Numbered from the stretch's first letter, positions 46,017-56,746 are shown. The stretch: 64,000 nucleotides of DNA from Candidatus Nanopelagicales bacterium (GCA_037045355.1 JBAOHO010000010.1:62001-126000), one strand, 5' to 3'. Translations and numbers: made by a program. Notes: generated by a model not told the origin, from the sequence alone.

Positions 46017-46466
46017 ATGACCGCACCGTCCACCGGGACCGTCTCACGACCCGGAACCATCACGCTCATCGTCGTGCTGATGTGGATCAACGCCATCATC
46101 GAGATCATTGGCGGCGTCCTGTTGATGCTCGGCGCCACCAGCAGCAGTTTCGTCACGGGATTCGACGAGGGCGCAGGAGTCGAGGACGTCACCGGGGGTG
46201 TCCTGCTCACGGCCGGCATCATCGGCGTCATCTTCGGGATCATCACGATCTTGTTGGCCATTGGCCTGAAGAACGGCAGCAACGGAGTTCGGATATTCGT
46301 GACGATCTTGATCGTCCTGCAGATTCTCGTGGACGTCGCCGAACTCACGATCTGGCAGAACCGGTCCATCTGGACGGGACTGCTCGGCATCCTGATCTGG
46401 CTGATCATCCTCGGCATGCTGTGGAGTTCCCGCGCGAGCGCCTTCTTCACGCAACCCAAGACCTGA
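46017..46466 (+). CDS. Small four-helix membrane protein
   Basis: This 149-aa protein has four hydrophobic helices (about 15-40, 60-85, 95-112 and 117-138) with short loops and a GVEDVTGGVLLTAGIIGVIFGI segment; it resembles actinobacterial membrane proteins of the DUF7144 type, though I hold that name loosely. AAAGGAG lies 7 nt before ATG 46017, making the frame's earlier GTG unlikely. It stands alone between the oxidoreductase operon and valS. Function unknown. Confidence 0.72.
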   Translation: MTAPSTGTVSRPGTITLIVVLMWINAIIEIIGGVLLMLGATSSSFVTGFDEGAGVEDVTGGVLLTAGIIGVIFGIITILLAIGLKNGSNGVRIFVTILIVLQILVDVAELTIWQNRSIWTGLLGILIWLIILGMLWSSRASAFFTQPKT

Positions 46467-46542
46467 CCAGCGCGTAGGCGGCCCGATCCCCGCAACACCG
46501 CTCGCGAGCAACAGCCAGATGTGGCGTCGCTGGCAGCGCCAT

Positions 46543-46548
46543 TAGACT
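46543..46548 (+). promoter_or_regulatory. -10 element, likely leaderless valS promoter
   Basis: TAGACT fits the TANNNT -10 consensus and ends 8 nt before GTG 46557, so transcription would start at or next to the start codon. This is the usual geometry of leaderless actinobacterial mRNAs. No -35 element is obvious. It helps to choose GTG 46557 over the upstream GTG 46521. Confidence 0.55.
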
Positions 46549-46556
46549 CGGGGACC

Positions 46557-49112
46557 GTGCCTGCCGAACCAACGCCTGTGTCCATGCCCGACCGCCCCGC
46601 GCTGGAGGGCCTCGAGGACAAGTGGTCCCAACGCTGGGAATCCGACGGCAGTTATCGCTTCGACCGCAGCAAGACTCGCGCCGAGATCTACAGCATCGAC
46701 ACCCCGCCCCCGACCGTCAGCGGCGCCCTGCACGTCGGGCACGTCTTCTCCTACACCCACACCGACTGCATCGCCCGTTACCACCGCATGCGCGGCAAGG
46801 AAGTCTTCTACCCCATGGGCTGGGACGACAACGGCCTGCCCACCGAGCGCCGGGTGCAGAACTTCTACGGCGTGCGCTGCGACCCCAGCCTGCCGTACGA
46901 CCCGGACTTCACTCCCCCGGACAAGCCCGACCCCAAACGCCAGATCCCCATCTCGCGGCGCAACTTCGTCCACCTGTGCGAGTCGCTGACCGAAGAGGAC
47001 GAGAAAGGCTTCGAGTCGCTGTGGCGCCACCTCGGGCTCAGCGTCGACTGGACGCAGACTTACCAGACCATCGACCACAACGCCCGCCTCACCTCGCAGA
47101 AGGCGTTCTTGAACAACCTCGAACGCGGCGAGGCCTACCAGGCCGAAGCCCCCACCTTGTGGGACGTCACCTTCCGCACCGCCGTCGCCCAAGCCGAACT
47201 CGAGGACCGCGAACTCCCCGGCGCCTACCACCGGGTGTCGTTCCACCGACCCGACGGCGAGCTGGTGTTCATCGAGACCACCCGCCCCGAACTACTCGCC
47301 GCGTGCGTCGCCCTGGTCGCCCACCCCGACGACGACCGCTACAAGCCGCTGTTCGGTACCAGCGTCACCACACCGCTCTTCGGCGTCGAAGTACCCGTCG
47401 TCGCCCACGAACTCGCCGACCCCGACAAAGGCTCGGGCATCGCCATGATCTGCACGTTCGGCGACACCACCGACGTCACCTGGTGGCGCGAGCTGCAGCT
47501 GCCCGCCCGACCGATCATCGGGTGGGACGGCCGCATCATCGCCGAGTCGCCCTCCTGGATCACCGACCCGGCCGGCATCGCTGCCTACGCGTCCCTGCAC
47601 GGCGCCACCATGTTCACCGCACAGCAACGCACGGCGGACATGCTGCGAGAGTCCGGCGACCTGCACGGCGACCCGAAGCCCATCACCCACCCGGTGAAGT
47701 TCTTCGAAAAGGGCGACCGGCCGCTGGAGATCGTCACCACCCGGCAGTGGTACCTGCGCAACGGCGGCCGCGAACCGGCACTGCGCGAAGAGCTGCTCGC
47801 CAGAGGGCGGGAACTGCACTGGCACCCCGACCACATGCGCGTGCGCTACGACAACTGGGTCTCCGGCCTCAACGGCGACTGGCTCATCTCGCGGCAGCGC
47901 TTCTTCGGCGTTCCGATCCCGCTGTGGTACCGCCTCGACGACCACGGCAACCCGCAGTACGACGACCCGATCATGCCGAGCGAACTGCCCGTCGACCCGG
48001 CGTCGGACTGCCCGCCCGGCTTCACCGAGCAGCAGCGCGGCGCCGCCGGAGGGTTCATCGCCGACCCCGACGTCATGGACACGTGGGCCACGTCATCACT
48101 TAGCCCGCAGATCGCCGGCGGCTGGGCCACCGACCCCGACCTCTGGGCCCGCGTGTCCCCTATGGATCTGCGCCCGCAGGCCCACGAGATCATCCGCACC
48201 TGGCTGTTCTCGACCGTCGTGCGCTCCCACCTCGAGGACGACCGGCTGCCGTGGAGCGACGCGGCGATCTCCGGCTGGATCCTCGACCCCGACCGCAAGA
48301 AGATGTCGAAGTCCAAGGGCAACGTCGTCACGCCCATGGGCCTGCTGGAGCAACACGGTTCCGACGCCGTGCGCTACTGGGCCGCCAGCGGCCGCCCCGG
48401 CACGGACACCGCGTTCGACGAGGGCCAGATGAAGATCGGCCGCCGCCTGGCCATCAAGATCCTCAACGCCTCACGGTTCGTACTGCTCTCCGCCCCAGAC
48501 AAGCGCGATGCCGCCGACGTCACGAATCCGCTCGACCTCGCCATGCTCGCGCAGTTGGCCCGGGTGATCGACGACGCCACCCGCGCCCTCGACGACTACA
48601 ACTACACCCGCGCGCTGGAGTCAGCCGAGTCGTTCTTCTGGACGTTCTGCGACGACTACCTCGAACTGGTCAAGGCGCGTGCCGCAGACGAGTCCGACGA
48701 CGCCGGGCGGCGTTCGGCCCAGGCCTCTCTGCGGGTGGCGCTGCGGGCCCAACTGCTTCTCTTCGCCCCGTTCCTGCCGTTCGTCACCGAAGAGGTCTGG
48801 TCGTGGTGGCAGGCGGGGTCGGTCCATCGCCACCCCTGGCCCAGTTCGGACGACATCCCCACCGGCGGAGATCCCGAGATCCTGACCTCGGTCAGCGCGG
48901 TGTTGAGCCGGGTCCGCAAGGCCAAGAGCGAGGCGAAAGTCGGGATGCGCACGCGCGTCCATCACGCGACCGTCACCGGACCCGACGCCGCCCAGGATCG
49001 GATCCGAGCCGCCGCCGGAGACCTCGTCGCGGCCGGGCGTATCGACGATCTCCGGTTCGCGGATGGAGCCGAACTCGCCGTTTCGGACGTCGAGTTGGTC
49101 ACCGACTCCTGA
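46557..49112 (+). CDS. valS: Valyl-tRNA synthetase
   Basis: ValS charges tRNA-Val and edits threonine mischarging. The 851-aa protein has PPPTVSGALHVGHVFSYTH (HIGH region), VFYPMGWDDNGLPTERRVQ, an editing domain, KKMSKSKGN (KMSKS) and an anticodon-binding C-terminus. It is of the shorter type found in some actinobacteria, without the long C-terminal coiled-coil arm of E. coli ValS. The GTG start at 46557 sits right behind a -10-like element, suggesting a leaderless mRNA; GTG 46521 is in frame but would lie upstream of that element. Uninterrupted, unlike leuS. Confidence 0.95.
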   Translation: MPAEPTPVSMPDRPALEGLEDKWSQRWESDGSYRFDRSKTRAEIYSIDTPPPTVSGALHVGHVFSYTHTDCIARYHRMRGKEVFYPMGWDDNGLPTERRVQNFYGVRCDPSLPYDPDFTPPDKPDPKRQIPISRRNFVHLCESLTEEDEKGFESLWRHLGLSVDWTQTYQTIDHNARLTSQKAFLNNLERGEAYQAEAPTLWDVTFRTAVAQAELEDRELPGAYHRVSFHRPDGELVFIETTRPELLAACVALVAHPDDDRYKPLFGTSVTTPLFGVEVPVVAHELADPDKGSGIAMICTFGDTTDVTWWRELQLPARPIIGWDGRIIAESPSWITDPAGIAAYASLHGATMFTAQQRTADMLRESGDLHGDPKPITHPVKFFEKGDRPLEIVTTRQWYLRNGGREPALREELLARGRELHWHPDHMRVRYDNWVSGLNGDWLISRQRFFGVPIPLWYRLDDHGNPQYDDPIMPSELPVDPASDCPPGFTEQQRGAAGGFIADPDVMDTWATSSLSPQIAGGWATDPDLWARVSPMDLRPQAHEIIRTWLFSTVVRSHLEDDRLPWSDAAISGWILDPDRKKMSKSKGNVVTPMGLLEQHGSDAVRYWAASGRPGTDTAFDEGQMKIGRRLAIKILNASRFVLLSAPDKRDAADVTNPLDLAMLAQLARVIDDATRALDDYNYTRALESAESFFWTFCDDYLELVKARAADESDDAGRRSAQASLRVALRAQLLLFAPFLPFVTEEVWSWWQAGSVHRHPWPSSDDIPTGGDPEILTSVSAVLSRVRKAKSEAKVGMRTRVHHATVTGPDAAQDRIRAAAGDLVAAGRIDDLRFADGAELAVSDVELVTDS

Positions 49113-49369
49113 TCGAACCCGGCCGCCCACCGGGGGCGAGGTGCCAGCGACCGGGCGGCCACCGGCACGGGCACGATCAACTTGGTGGGTACTTCGGTGC
49201 CCTGAGGCCGTCGCGCTGAATCGGATCGGACGAATCCCTGTGACTATCGCTGTGACCGACGTGCCTGCGAACGTCTGCTGCGACGCTCGGGTACCGCCGA
49301 TCGTCAACACACCCCCAGGACGGCTGCCGCAGTGGCAGGATGTTGTCGTCCTGACACGAGGAGTCGACC

Positions 49370-52066
49370 ATGCGCCTGCGCCGGAGGAAATCCGAGGAGT
49401 CCGACGCGCCCGTCGATGCTCAGCAACTTCCTCCGGATCAGACCGCTGCGCTCCCCGTGTATCAGGGCCCGCAGCCCACGGCGGTTCCGGACTACCCGCC
49501 CCAGACCTACGCGGAGCAGGTCAATCCGCAACAGGCGTATCCGGATCAGACGAGCGCACCCCAGGTCTATCCGTCCGGCACTGACGCCAGCCAGCCGTAT
49601 CCGCCGCAGACCTACAGCGACCCCCATCAGCCCGCCAACTACTTCGCACCGGCGTCCGAACCGGAGCCTGCTGCCGGCCCTCCGGCGCGGGGCACGGCAC
49701 CGCAGCCCGAGGACATCAACAGCGTGGCGGTCGCGATCCTGCCCGGAGTGCCGCTGCCTGAGTGGGCGACCCCGGCCCCCGGCGGCGCGGCGCTCATGAC
49801 GGAGGCCGCGCTGGCTCCCGGCACCGTGGCACCGACACCCGAGTCGGCACCGGTCGAGACAACGCCGGCGGCGCCGGCGTTGTACGACACCTCGCTGCCG
49901 CCCGCGTTCCCCCCCGGCTCTCCGTTGCCGCCCCCTGATCCCGCGCAGTGGTCCGAGCACCCTCTCGGCCCCGTGGTGTGGGGGTCCGCGCCGCAGACCG
50001 AACCGCAGCTTCCGGCTCCGACAACGCCCCCGGTCACCCCCACCTCCGATCAGGACACCACTGGGCAAGGGGCGACCTCAGTGCCCGCCATGCCTCCGCC
50101 AGTCGGGGCACCGGTGGTGGATTCCGCTGCGGCCTCCCCCCCACGCCCCCAGGCAGCCACAGCTGCCTCCCCTGATCTCACGAGCGCGGCTGCTGCGTCG
50201 TCATCGCCTCCCGCGGATATGGCGCCGCCGCCTGTGGTGACACCATCGCCACTCGCGACTTCCCAAACGTCATCTGCGTCCGTCGTCCCGCCACCCTCCG
50301 CCGTCTCGTCGCAGCCAAAGACAGCAGCGCCCGCGCCGCCCCAGTCCGAGGGATCAGCCTCTCCAGCCACGCCACCCGCCCCCTCGGTGACGACCGCATC
50401 CGACACCGCCGCCGCTGGGGCGTCTGCCGCCGATGCGCCTGCCGCGACTGCCGCGGTGCAGCCGCAGTTCGGGTGGTTGGTGGAGCCCGACGAATCCCCG
50501 TCAACTCCTCCAAGCCCGCCAACCCCGTCAGCTCCGTCACCTCCGTCAGCTCCGTCAACCCGGTCAACCCCGCCGGCCCCGTCAACCCGGTCAACCTCGT
50601 CCGCTCCTCCAACCCCGCCGGCCCCGTCAACCCGGTCAACCTCGTCCGCTCCTCCAACCCCGCCGGCCCCGGAACCGCGACCGGATCCCATCGGGCCGCC
50701 TCCGGCTGGCCACGCGATTCCCGTTGATCGACCCCGCACTGTCACCCGGCCGGTGACGCAGCCGTGGTTCAACCCCCACGACACCGTTGACGATGAGCCA
50801 CCCGCCCCGCCGTCGACGACGAGTTCCTTGCCCACCTTCTCTTCCGAGGCCTCTGACCACAGTTCGTCTGGCTCTGACCCTGCAGCTTTCACGAACGGAG
50901 CGACGCCCCCTCCCCGAGATACAGGCGCACCCGAAGCGGCACTGCCACTGGCCGCGACAGTGGCTGCAGTGGCCGGCGTCGCGAAGTCGCCGGTGGCCGA
51001 CTCCCGGGCCACTGAGGCCAGCGCCGCGGAGGCCGCCTCGGCTGATCTCCCGACGACCGTCGACGTACCCGAACCACCTCCCTCGGGTGCCCCTATCGCG
51101 ACGGCCGATGATTCGACACCTCCTGCAACGACGACAGCGACGGACGAGTCGACACCTGCCCCCTCAGCAGACCCGGGAGCCCCACCGGCAGACCCGGGAG
51201 CCCCACCGGCAGACCCGGGAGCCCCACCGGCAGACCCGGGAGCCCCGCCGGCAGCCACGGGAGCCCCAGCGGCAAACCCGGAAGCAGGGGCTGAACAGCC
51301 ACCCGAGCCGGACACCGGGGCGGACTCAGAGCAGCCACCCCCACCGGAATCCGAAGACGACGGCTCCCCGTCGAAGCCCCGTGGCCGACGCGCATTGACG
51401 TGGATCCTGATCATCGGGGGTGGCTTGATTGCTGTCGCACTCAGCGCCTACATCGCTTTGGTCAACCCTGGCTTCCTCAAGTCCAAGCCCATCGCCCCCG
51501 TGGTCCCGGCTGTCGACACTCCCGCAGCGGCGGCAGGACTGACGAAGGCGGCCAAACCCGCCGAGCCCGCCACCGGGGTCTTCAAGAAGACCGCCACCGC
51601 GCTCGGCGCCGGCCCTGGCAGCGAGTTCGCGACCTACTCCAACGGAGAAGCACAGACCTCCAACAGCGAGAAGAACCCCAACAGCGAGAAGAACCCCAAC
51701 AGCGAGAAGACCTCGAACAGCAAGAAGGACTCCCAGGGAAAGCCCGACGGGAAGCAGGAGGCCACCGCCAGCAATGCCGTGACCTCGACCGTGTGGGTGT
51801 CCCCCACCGCCAGCGCGGACCCAGCCGCGATCGCCGCCGCATACACCAAGTCAGGCGGGGAGAAACTCGGCACCCTGACCACCGTCCCGGCCGGTCCCCG
51901 CGGTGGCTCCATGGCGTGCGCCGCGGTATCCGCTCAGCAGAGTCTGTGTTTCTGGACCGATGAGGGAGTCAGCGGCGCTGCCGACGTGACCGGGATGGGC
52001 CGCAGTGCCGCCGCGCAACTGGTGGCGAACATGCGGATCGCCCTCGAGCCTCCGGTCATCCCCTGA
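49370..52066 (+). CDS. Long Pro/Ala/Ser-rich protein with one membrane helix
   Basis: I do not recognise this 898-aa protein. About 670 N-terminal residues are low-complexity (Gln/Tyr/Pro near the start, then Pro/Ala/Ser/Thr), including APSTRSTSSAPPTPP and GAPPADP repeats. A Lys/Arg-rich patch (KPRGRRA) and one helix at about 676-699 (TWILIIGGGLIAVALSAYIA) follow, then roughly 200 residues with NSEKNP repeats and a compact end containing two Cys (SMACAAVSAQQSLCFWTDEG). If the disordered part is cytoplasmic, the C-terminal domain faces outward; its CxW.DEG pattern resembles a small domain in streptomycete membrane proteins. GAGGAG lies 7 nt before ATG 49370. Confidence 0.75.
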   Translation: MRLRRRKSEESDAPVDAQQLPPDQTAALPVYQGPQPTAVPDYPPQTYAEQVNPQQAYPDQTSAPQVYPSGTDASQPYPPQTYSDPHQPANYFAPASEPEPAAGPPARGTAPQPEDINSVAVAILPGVPLPEWATPAPGGAALMTEAALAPGTVAPTPESAPVETTPAAPALYDTSLPPAFPPGSPLPPPDPAQWSEHPLGPVVWGSAPQTEPQLPAPTTPPVTPTSDQDTTGQGATSVPAMPPPVGAPVVDSAAASPPRPQAATAASPDLTSAAAASSSPPADMAPPPVVTPSPLATSQTSSASVVPPPSAVSSQPKTAAPAPPQSEGSASPATPPAPSVTTASDTAAAGASAADAPAATAAVQPQFGWLVEPDESPSTPPSPPTPSAPSPPSAPSTRSTPPAPSTRSTSSAPPTPPAPSTRSTSSAPPTPPAPEPRPDPIGPPPAGHAIPVDRPRTVTRPVTQPWFNPHDTVDDEPPAPPSTTSSLPTFSSEASDHSSSGSDPAAFTNGATPPPRDTGAPEAALPLAATVAAVAGVAKSPVADSRATEASAAEAASADLPTTVDVPEPPPSGAPIATADDSTPPATTTATDESTPAPSADPGAPPADPGAPPADPGAPPADPGAPPAATGAPAANPEAGAEQPPEPDTGADSEQPPPPESEDDGSPSKPRGRRALTWILIIGGGLIAVALSAYIALVNPGFLKSKPIAPVVPAVDTPAAAAGLTKAAKPAEPATGVFKKTATALGAGPGSEFATYSNGEAQTSNSEKNPNSEKNPNSEKTSNSKKDSQGKPDGKQEATASNAVTSTVWVSPTASADPAAIAAAYTKSGGEKLGTLTTVPAGPRGGSMACAAVSAQQSLCFWTDEGVSGAADVTGMGRSAAAQLVANMRIALEPPVIP
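51166..51258. repeat. 15-bp in-frame repeats in the proline-rich gene
   Basis: Several near-identical 15-bp units related to ccgggagccccaccg encode successive GAPPADP-type pentapeptide steps. Nearby, 18-bp units around 51660-51715 encode NSEKNP. Both keep frame and suggest length polymorphism between strains. Confidence 0.85.
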
Positions 52067-52117
52067 GGTGAGGCCGTCGAACCGGTTGGTGAGTCAGTCG
52101 AAGTGCTCGTGACTCGC

Positions 52118-53422
<1,305 letters not shown>

Positions 53423-53620
53423 TGCGCACTCCCTCCTCGAAAGGTGACCGATACCCACCTCATGAACGAACCCTAAGCGCCGGGTCCGACACCGCAGATG
53501 CAGCCCCTCAGACCGTACCCCGACCGACCCAGCCACGCCCGGTACCGACTCGGCGTTTCCCCCAGGTGATTGCGAGCGGACGCAGCCGATGGCCGGGGTT
53601 GCCCGGCCCCTCTGACCGGC

Positions 53621-54256
53621 TCAGGCGCCCGACGGCGAGGCCTTGCGGGACGTGATCACCTGATCGATGATCCCGTAGTCCTTGGCCTGCTCCGCCGTGA
53701 GGATCTTGTCACGCTCGATGTCGTGCTCGATCTCCTCGACGGGCTTGTTGCTGTGATGCGCGAGGATGCCTTCCATCTCCTTGCGCATGCGGATGATCTC
53801 GTTGGCCTGGATCTCGATGTCCGAGCCCTGCCCCTGCCCTTCGCTGTAGGGCTGGTGGATCAGGATGCGCGAGTGCGGCAGCGCGAACCGCTTGCCCGGA
53901 GTACCGGCAGCGAGAAGCACAGCCGCCGCGGACGCCGCTTGGCCAAGGCACACCGTCTGAATCTGCGGCTTGACGAACTGCATCGTGTCGTAGATCGCGG
54001 TCATAGCGGTGTACGAGCCGCCCGGGGAGTTGATGTAGACCGAGATGTCCCGCTCGGTATCCATCTGTTCCAGGCAGAGCAACTGGGCCATGACGTCGTC
54101 GGCGGACGCATCGTCGATCTGCACCCCGAGGAAGATGATGCGCTCTTCGAACAGCTTGGCGTAGGGGTTGCTGACGCGTTCCATGCCCCCTGAGGTGCGC
54201 TCCCGGAACTCGGGCAGGATGTAACGCGCCTGAGGCGCGAACAGCGGCTGGTTCAT
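53621..54256 (-). CDS. clpP2: ATP-dependent Clp protease proteolytic subunit 2
   Basis: This 211-aa serine protease subunit is the second of the paired actinobacterial ClpPs, which form a mixed ClpP1P2 tetradecamer. It has SPGGSYTAMTAIYDTM, the catalytic Ser in GQAASAAAVLLAAG, the His in HSRILIHQPYS and a downstream Asp region. ATG 54256 overlaps the clpP1 stop as ATGA, so subunit ratio may be fixed by coupled translation. Confidence 0.95.
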   Translation of the reverse strand: MNQPLFAPQARYILPEFRERTSGGMERVSNPYAKLFEERIIFLGVQIDDASADDVMAQLLCLEQMDTERDISVYINSPGGSYTAMTAIYDTMQFVKPQIQTVCLGQAASAAAVLLAAGTPGKRFALPHSRILIHQPYSEGQGQGSDIEIQANEIIRMRKEMEGILAHHSNKPVEEIEHDIERDKILTAEQAKDYGIIDQVITSRKASPSGA

Positions 54257-54873
54257 GCGGTACCACCATCTCCGGTCACGTCGCTGGCACTGACCACGAC
54301 CTGGTCGACGAAGCCGTAGTCCTTGGCTTCGTCGGCGGTGAACCAGCGGTCGCGGTCGGAGTCGGCCTCGACCGTCTCGAGGCTCTGGCCCGTGTGCTGG
54401 GCAATGAGTTCGGCCATCTTCTTCTTGGTGTAGAGCATCTGTTCGGCCTGGATCTTGATGTCCGAGGCCGTGCCGCCGATGCCGCCTGACGGCTGGTGCA
54501 TCATGATGCGTGCGTGCGGTAGCGCGTAGCGCTTGCCGGGCGCTCCCGCGGACAGCAGGAACTGCCCCATGGACGCGGCCAGGCCCATCGCGACGGTGGC
54601 GACGTCGTTCTTGACGTACTGCATGGTGTCGTAGATGGCCATGCCGGCGGACACTGATCCGCCCGGTGAGTTGATGTACAAGAAGATGTCCCGCTCGGCG
54701 TCCTCAGCGGCGAGGAGCAGGATCTGAGCGGCGATCGTGTTCGCCATCTGGTCCTCGACGACGGACCCCAGGAAGATGATGCGCTCCCGCAACAACCGCT
54801 GGTACACCGACTCGTCCAACCCCGGACCCGAGGGCTCGCGGCCCCGGGACTCGGGGAGCAGAATGTCCGACAC
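54253..54873 (-). CDS. clpP1: ATP-dependent Clp protease proteolytic subunit 1
   Basis: This 206-aa subunit has SPGGSVSAGMAIYDTMQYV, the catalytic Ser in GLAASMGQFLLSAG and His in HARIMMHQPSGG. GTG 54873 is preceded by GGAGG at good spacing. It is the first gene of clpP1-clpP2 with clpX 198 bp downstream, a standard order. A palindrome and a -10-like element sit in its upstream gap. Confidence 0.95.
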   Translation of the reverse strand: MSDILLPESRGREPSGPGLDESVYQRLLRERIIFLGSVVEDQMANTIAAQILLLAAEDAERDIFLYINSPGGSVSAGMAIYDTMQYVKNDVATVAMGLAASMGQFLLSAGAPGKRYALPHARIMMHQPSGGIGGTASDIKIQAEQMLYTKKKMAELIAQHTGQSLETVEADSDRDRWFTADEAKDYGFVDQVVVSASDVTGDGGTA

Positions 54874-54899
54874 GTGCAGCCTCCGTGCTCTTCCGTCGT

Positions 54900-54915
54900 G
54901 GTCTTGAAGACCCTA
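54900..54915 (-). promoter_or_regulatory. Candidate clpP1 promoter with overlapping palindrome
   Basis: On the minus strand TAGGGT (54915-54910) resembles a TANNNT -10. A perfect palindrome with 6-bp arms (GGTCTT-C-AAGACC, 54912-54900) overlaps its end and the probable transcription start, about 30 nt before the GTG. Such placement would suit a repressor or activator of the Clp operon. It does not look like the known ClgR or HAIR sites as I remember them. Confidence 0.42.
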
Positions 54916-55049
54916 ACGCGGCGACCGGGGATCCACTCCCGCAGCACGCACCGTTTCGCGGTCGGCTCAATCCGTCGCGACCGGGCCAGGTCAGGCGGGG
55001 GGATTCGACATCCAGGCCGGCAGCCCGCTGGGGCGTCGCGAGGCGCAGC

Positions 55050-56507
55050 TCAGCGGTCGCGTTCCTCAGCGGCCTCTTCGGCCTCGGCGGCCTCGAGCGC
55101 TTCTTCGGCCTCGATCGCTTCGTCTGCTTCTAGCACTGCTTCGGCCTCGTCGAGTTCCTCTTCGGCCTCTTCCAGGGCGTCAACGAGTTCCTCGGCTTCT
55201 TCGGCCAGCTCTTCGGCCAGTTCCTCTGCTTCCGCTTCCTCAGCTTGGCGATCGAGCTGCGACAAGTCGATCTCGTTGCCGTCCGTATCGGTGATCCGAG
55301 CGGATTCGAGCACGACCGCCAGCGCCTTGCCGCGGCGCACCTCGGCGACCGCCATGGGCACCTGCCCGGCCTCGACGAGGGCCTGCGCGAACTGATCCGG
55401 TGACATGCCGTAGCGCGGAGCCTGCATGAGCAGCCACTGGCTGAGTTCACCTTCGCCGACAGAGACGTCCTCCGCCTCGGCGATGGCGTCCATCAGGAAC
55501 TGGCTCTTCAGCGACTTGCGGGCGTCGGCCTCGACCTCGGCGCGGTGATCGTCGTCGGATTCACCGTGGTTCTCGAAGTGCTGCTCGACCTCGGCGGCGA
55601 TGACCCCTTCGGGCAGCGGGACCTCGAACGCGGCGAGCAGTTGGTCGTGGGCCTTCTCGCGGGCTTCCTGACCCCGCTCCATGAGCCGGGCCCGCTCCAG
55701 GCGCGTGCGCAGGTCGGCGCGCAACTCGTCGAGGGTGTCGAACTCGGACGCCATCATGGCCAACTCGTCGTCGAGTTCGGGCATGATGCGCTCTCGGACC
55801 GTCGAGACGGTGACGGAGACCTCGATCGGCTTGCCCTGGTAGTCGCCGAACTCGGGAGTGAAGTCGAACGTGGTGCTTTGGCCGGCGGACAGACCGATGA
55901 CGGCCTCGTCGAGTCCGGGGACCAGTCCCTCTTCGCCGACCTCGTACGACAGCGCGGTCTGGGCGAGTTCTTCGATCTCGGTGCCGTCGGACATGGCGGT
56001 CATGTCGATCAGAAGTACGTCACCGTCGGCCACGTCCCGGTCGACCTCCGAGTACGAACCGAAACGCTTGGCCAAGAGGTCCAGTTGTTCGGCGACGTCC
56101 TCGTCAGACACGGCGAGTGGGGCGACCTCGACCTCGATGCCCTTGTAGTCAGGCAGGTCGAAGGCGGGCCGGATGTCGACCTCGGCGACGAAGGCGATCT
56201 TGTCACCGTCGGTGATATCGGTGATTTCGACCTGAGGCTGGCCCAAGGGAATGACATCTGCTTCCTTGATGGCGGCCTCGTAGGCGGGGGGGACGGCGGC
56301 GTTGACGACCTCTTCGAGCACCGCACCGCGACCGAGGCGCTGGTCGATGATCGCCCGCGGGACCTTGCCCTTGCGGAACCCGGGGATCTGCACCTGGGAC
56401 GCGATGCGCTTGTAGGCGGCGTCGAGTTCGTCGGTCAAGTCGTCGAAAGGAAGATCCACAGTCAGTTTGACGCGGGTCTCCGACAGGTTCTCAACGTCGG
56501 TCTTCAC
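55050..56507 (-). CDS. tig: Trigger factor (ribosome-associated chaperone)
   Basis: Trigger factor binds nascent chains at the ribosome exit and has peptidyl-prolyl isomerase activity. The 485-aa protein has the ribosome-binding motif GFRKGKVPRAIIDQR near residues 43-58, the FKBP-like domain (DGDVLLIDMTAMSDG onward) and the C-terminal chaperone helices. It ends in a very acidic Glu/Ala tail of about 65 residues, common but variable in actinobacterial trigger factors. GTG 56507 (MKTDVENLSETRVKLT) has GAGGAG just upstream; the frame open to 56678 would overlap tRNA-Pro and is rejected. Confidence 0.96.
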   Translation of the reverse strand: MKTDVENLSETRVKLTVDLPFDDLTDELDAAYKRIASQVQIPGFRKGKVPRAIIDQRLGRGAVLEEVVNAAVPPAYEAAIKEADVIPLGQPQVEITDITDGDKIAFVAEVDIRPAFDLPDYKGIEVEVAPLAVSDEDVAEQLDLLAKRFGSYSEVDRDVADGDVLLIDMTAMSDGTEIEELAQTALSYEVGEEGLVPGLDEAVIGLSAGQSTTFDFTPEFGDYQGKPIEVSVTVSTVRERIMPELDDELAMMASEFDTLDELRADLRTRLERARLMERGQEAREKAHDQLLAAFEVPLPEGVIAAEVEQHFENHGESDDDHRAEVEADARKSLKSQFLMDAIAEAEDVSVGEGELSQWLLMQAPRYGMSPDQFAQALVEAGQVPMAVAEVRRGKALAVVLESARITDTDGNEIDLSQLDRQAEEAEAEELAEELAEEAEELVDALEEAEEELDEAEAVLEADEAIEAEEALEAAEAEEAAEERDR

Positions 56508-56616
56508 GGGGCTCCTCTGTCGGTCGGCGGTGTCGCCTGGGCGGGTTGTTGGGTGGTGCTGTCTGGTCGGCTGTTGCTGTCGGCTGGGTTGGTTGGTGAG
56601 TTGACGGTGGTGGTGA

Positions 56617-56692
56617 TGGTCGGGGCGGGGAGACTCGAACTCCCGATCTCCTGCTCCCAAAGCAGGCGCGCTAGCCACTACGCTACGCCCCG
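56617..56692 (-). tRNA. tRNA-Pro (TGG anticodon)
   Basis: The complement folds as a full cloverleaf: acceptor CGGGGCG with CGCCCCG, anticodon stem CTGCT/AGCAG around loop TTTGGGA (anticodon TGG) and T-loop AGTTCGAGTCT. The 3' CCA is encoded (56619-56617). It lies upstream of tig on the same strand. Confidence 0.95.
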
Positions 56693-56740
56693 GCAGCCCG
56701 CTCAGTGTACGGGCCGGGTCGAGAACATTTTGCGGGCGGA

Positions 56741-56746
56741 TACACT
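56741..56746 (+). promoter_or_regulatory. -10 element of the tRNA-Gly promoter
   Basis: TACACT fits TANNNT and lies 35 bp before the tRNA-Gly 5' end, leaving room for a short pre-tRNA leader. A -35 box at the expected distance is weak. Confidence 0.45.

Noticed and set aside
52067..52117. Terminator between the proline-rich gene and clpX
   Set aside because: gagtca/tgactc arms are only 6 bp with a 13-nt loop and no U-tract; too weak to call.
56508..56678. Longer trigger factor start
   Set aside because: The added residues are His/Gln/Arg/Pro-rich, cross tRNA-Pro and have no family similarity; GTG 56507 has a good ribosome-binding site.
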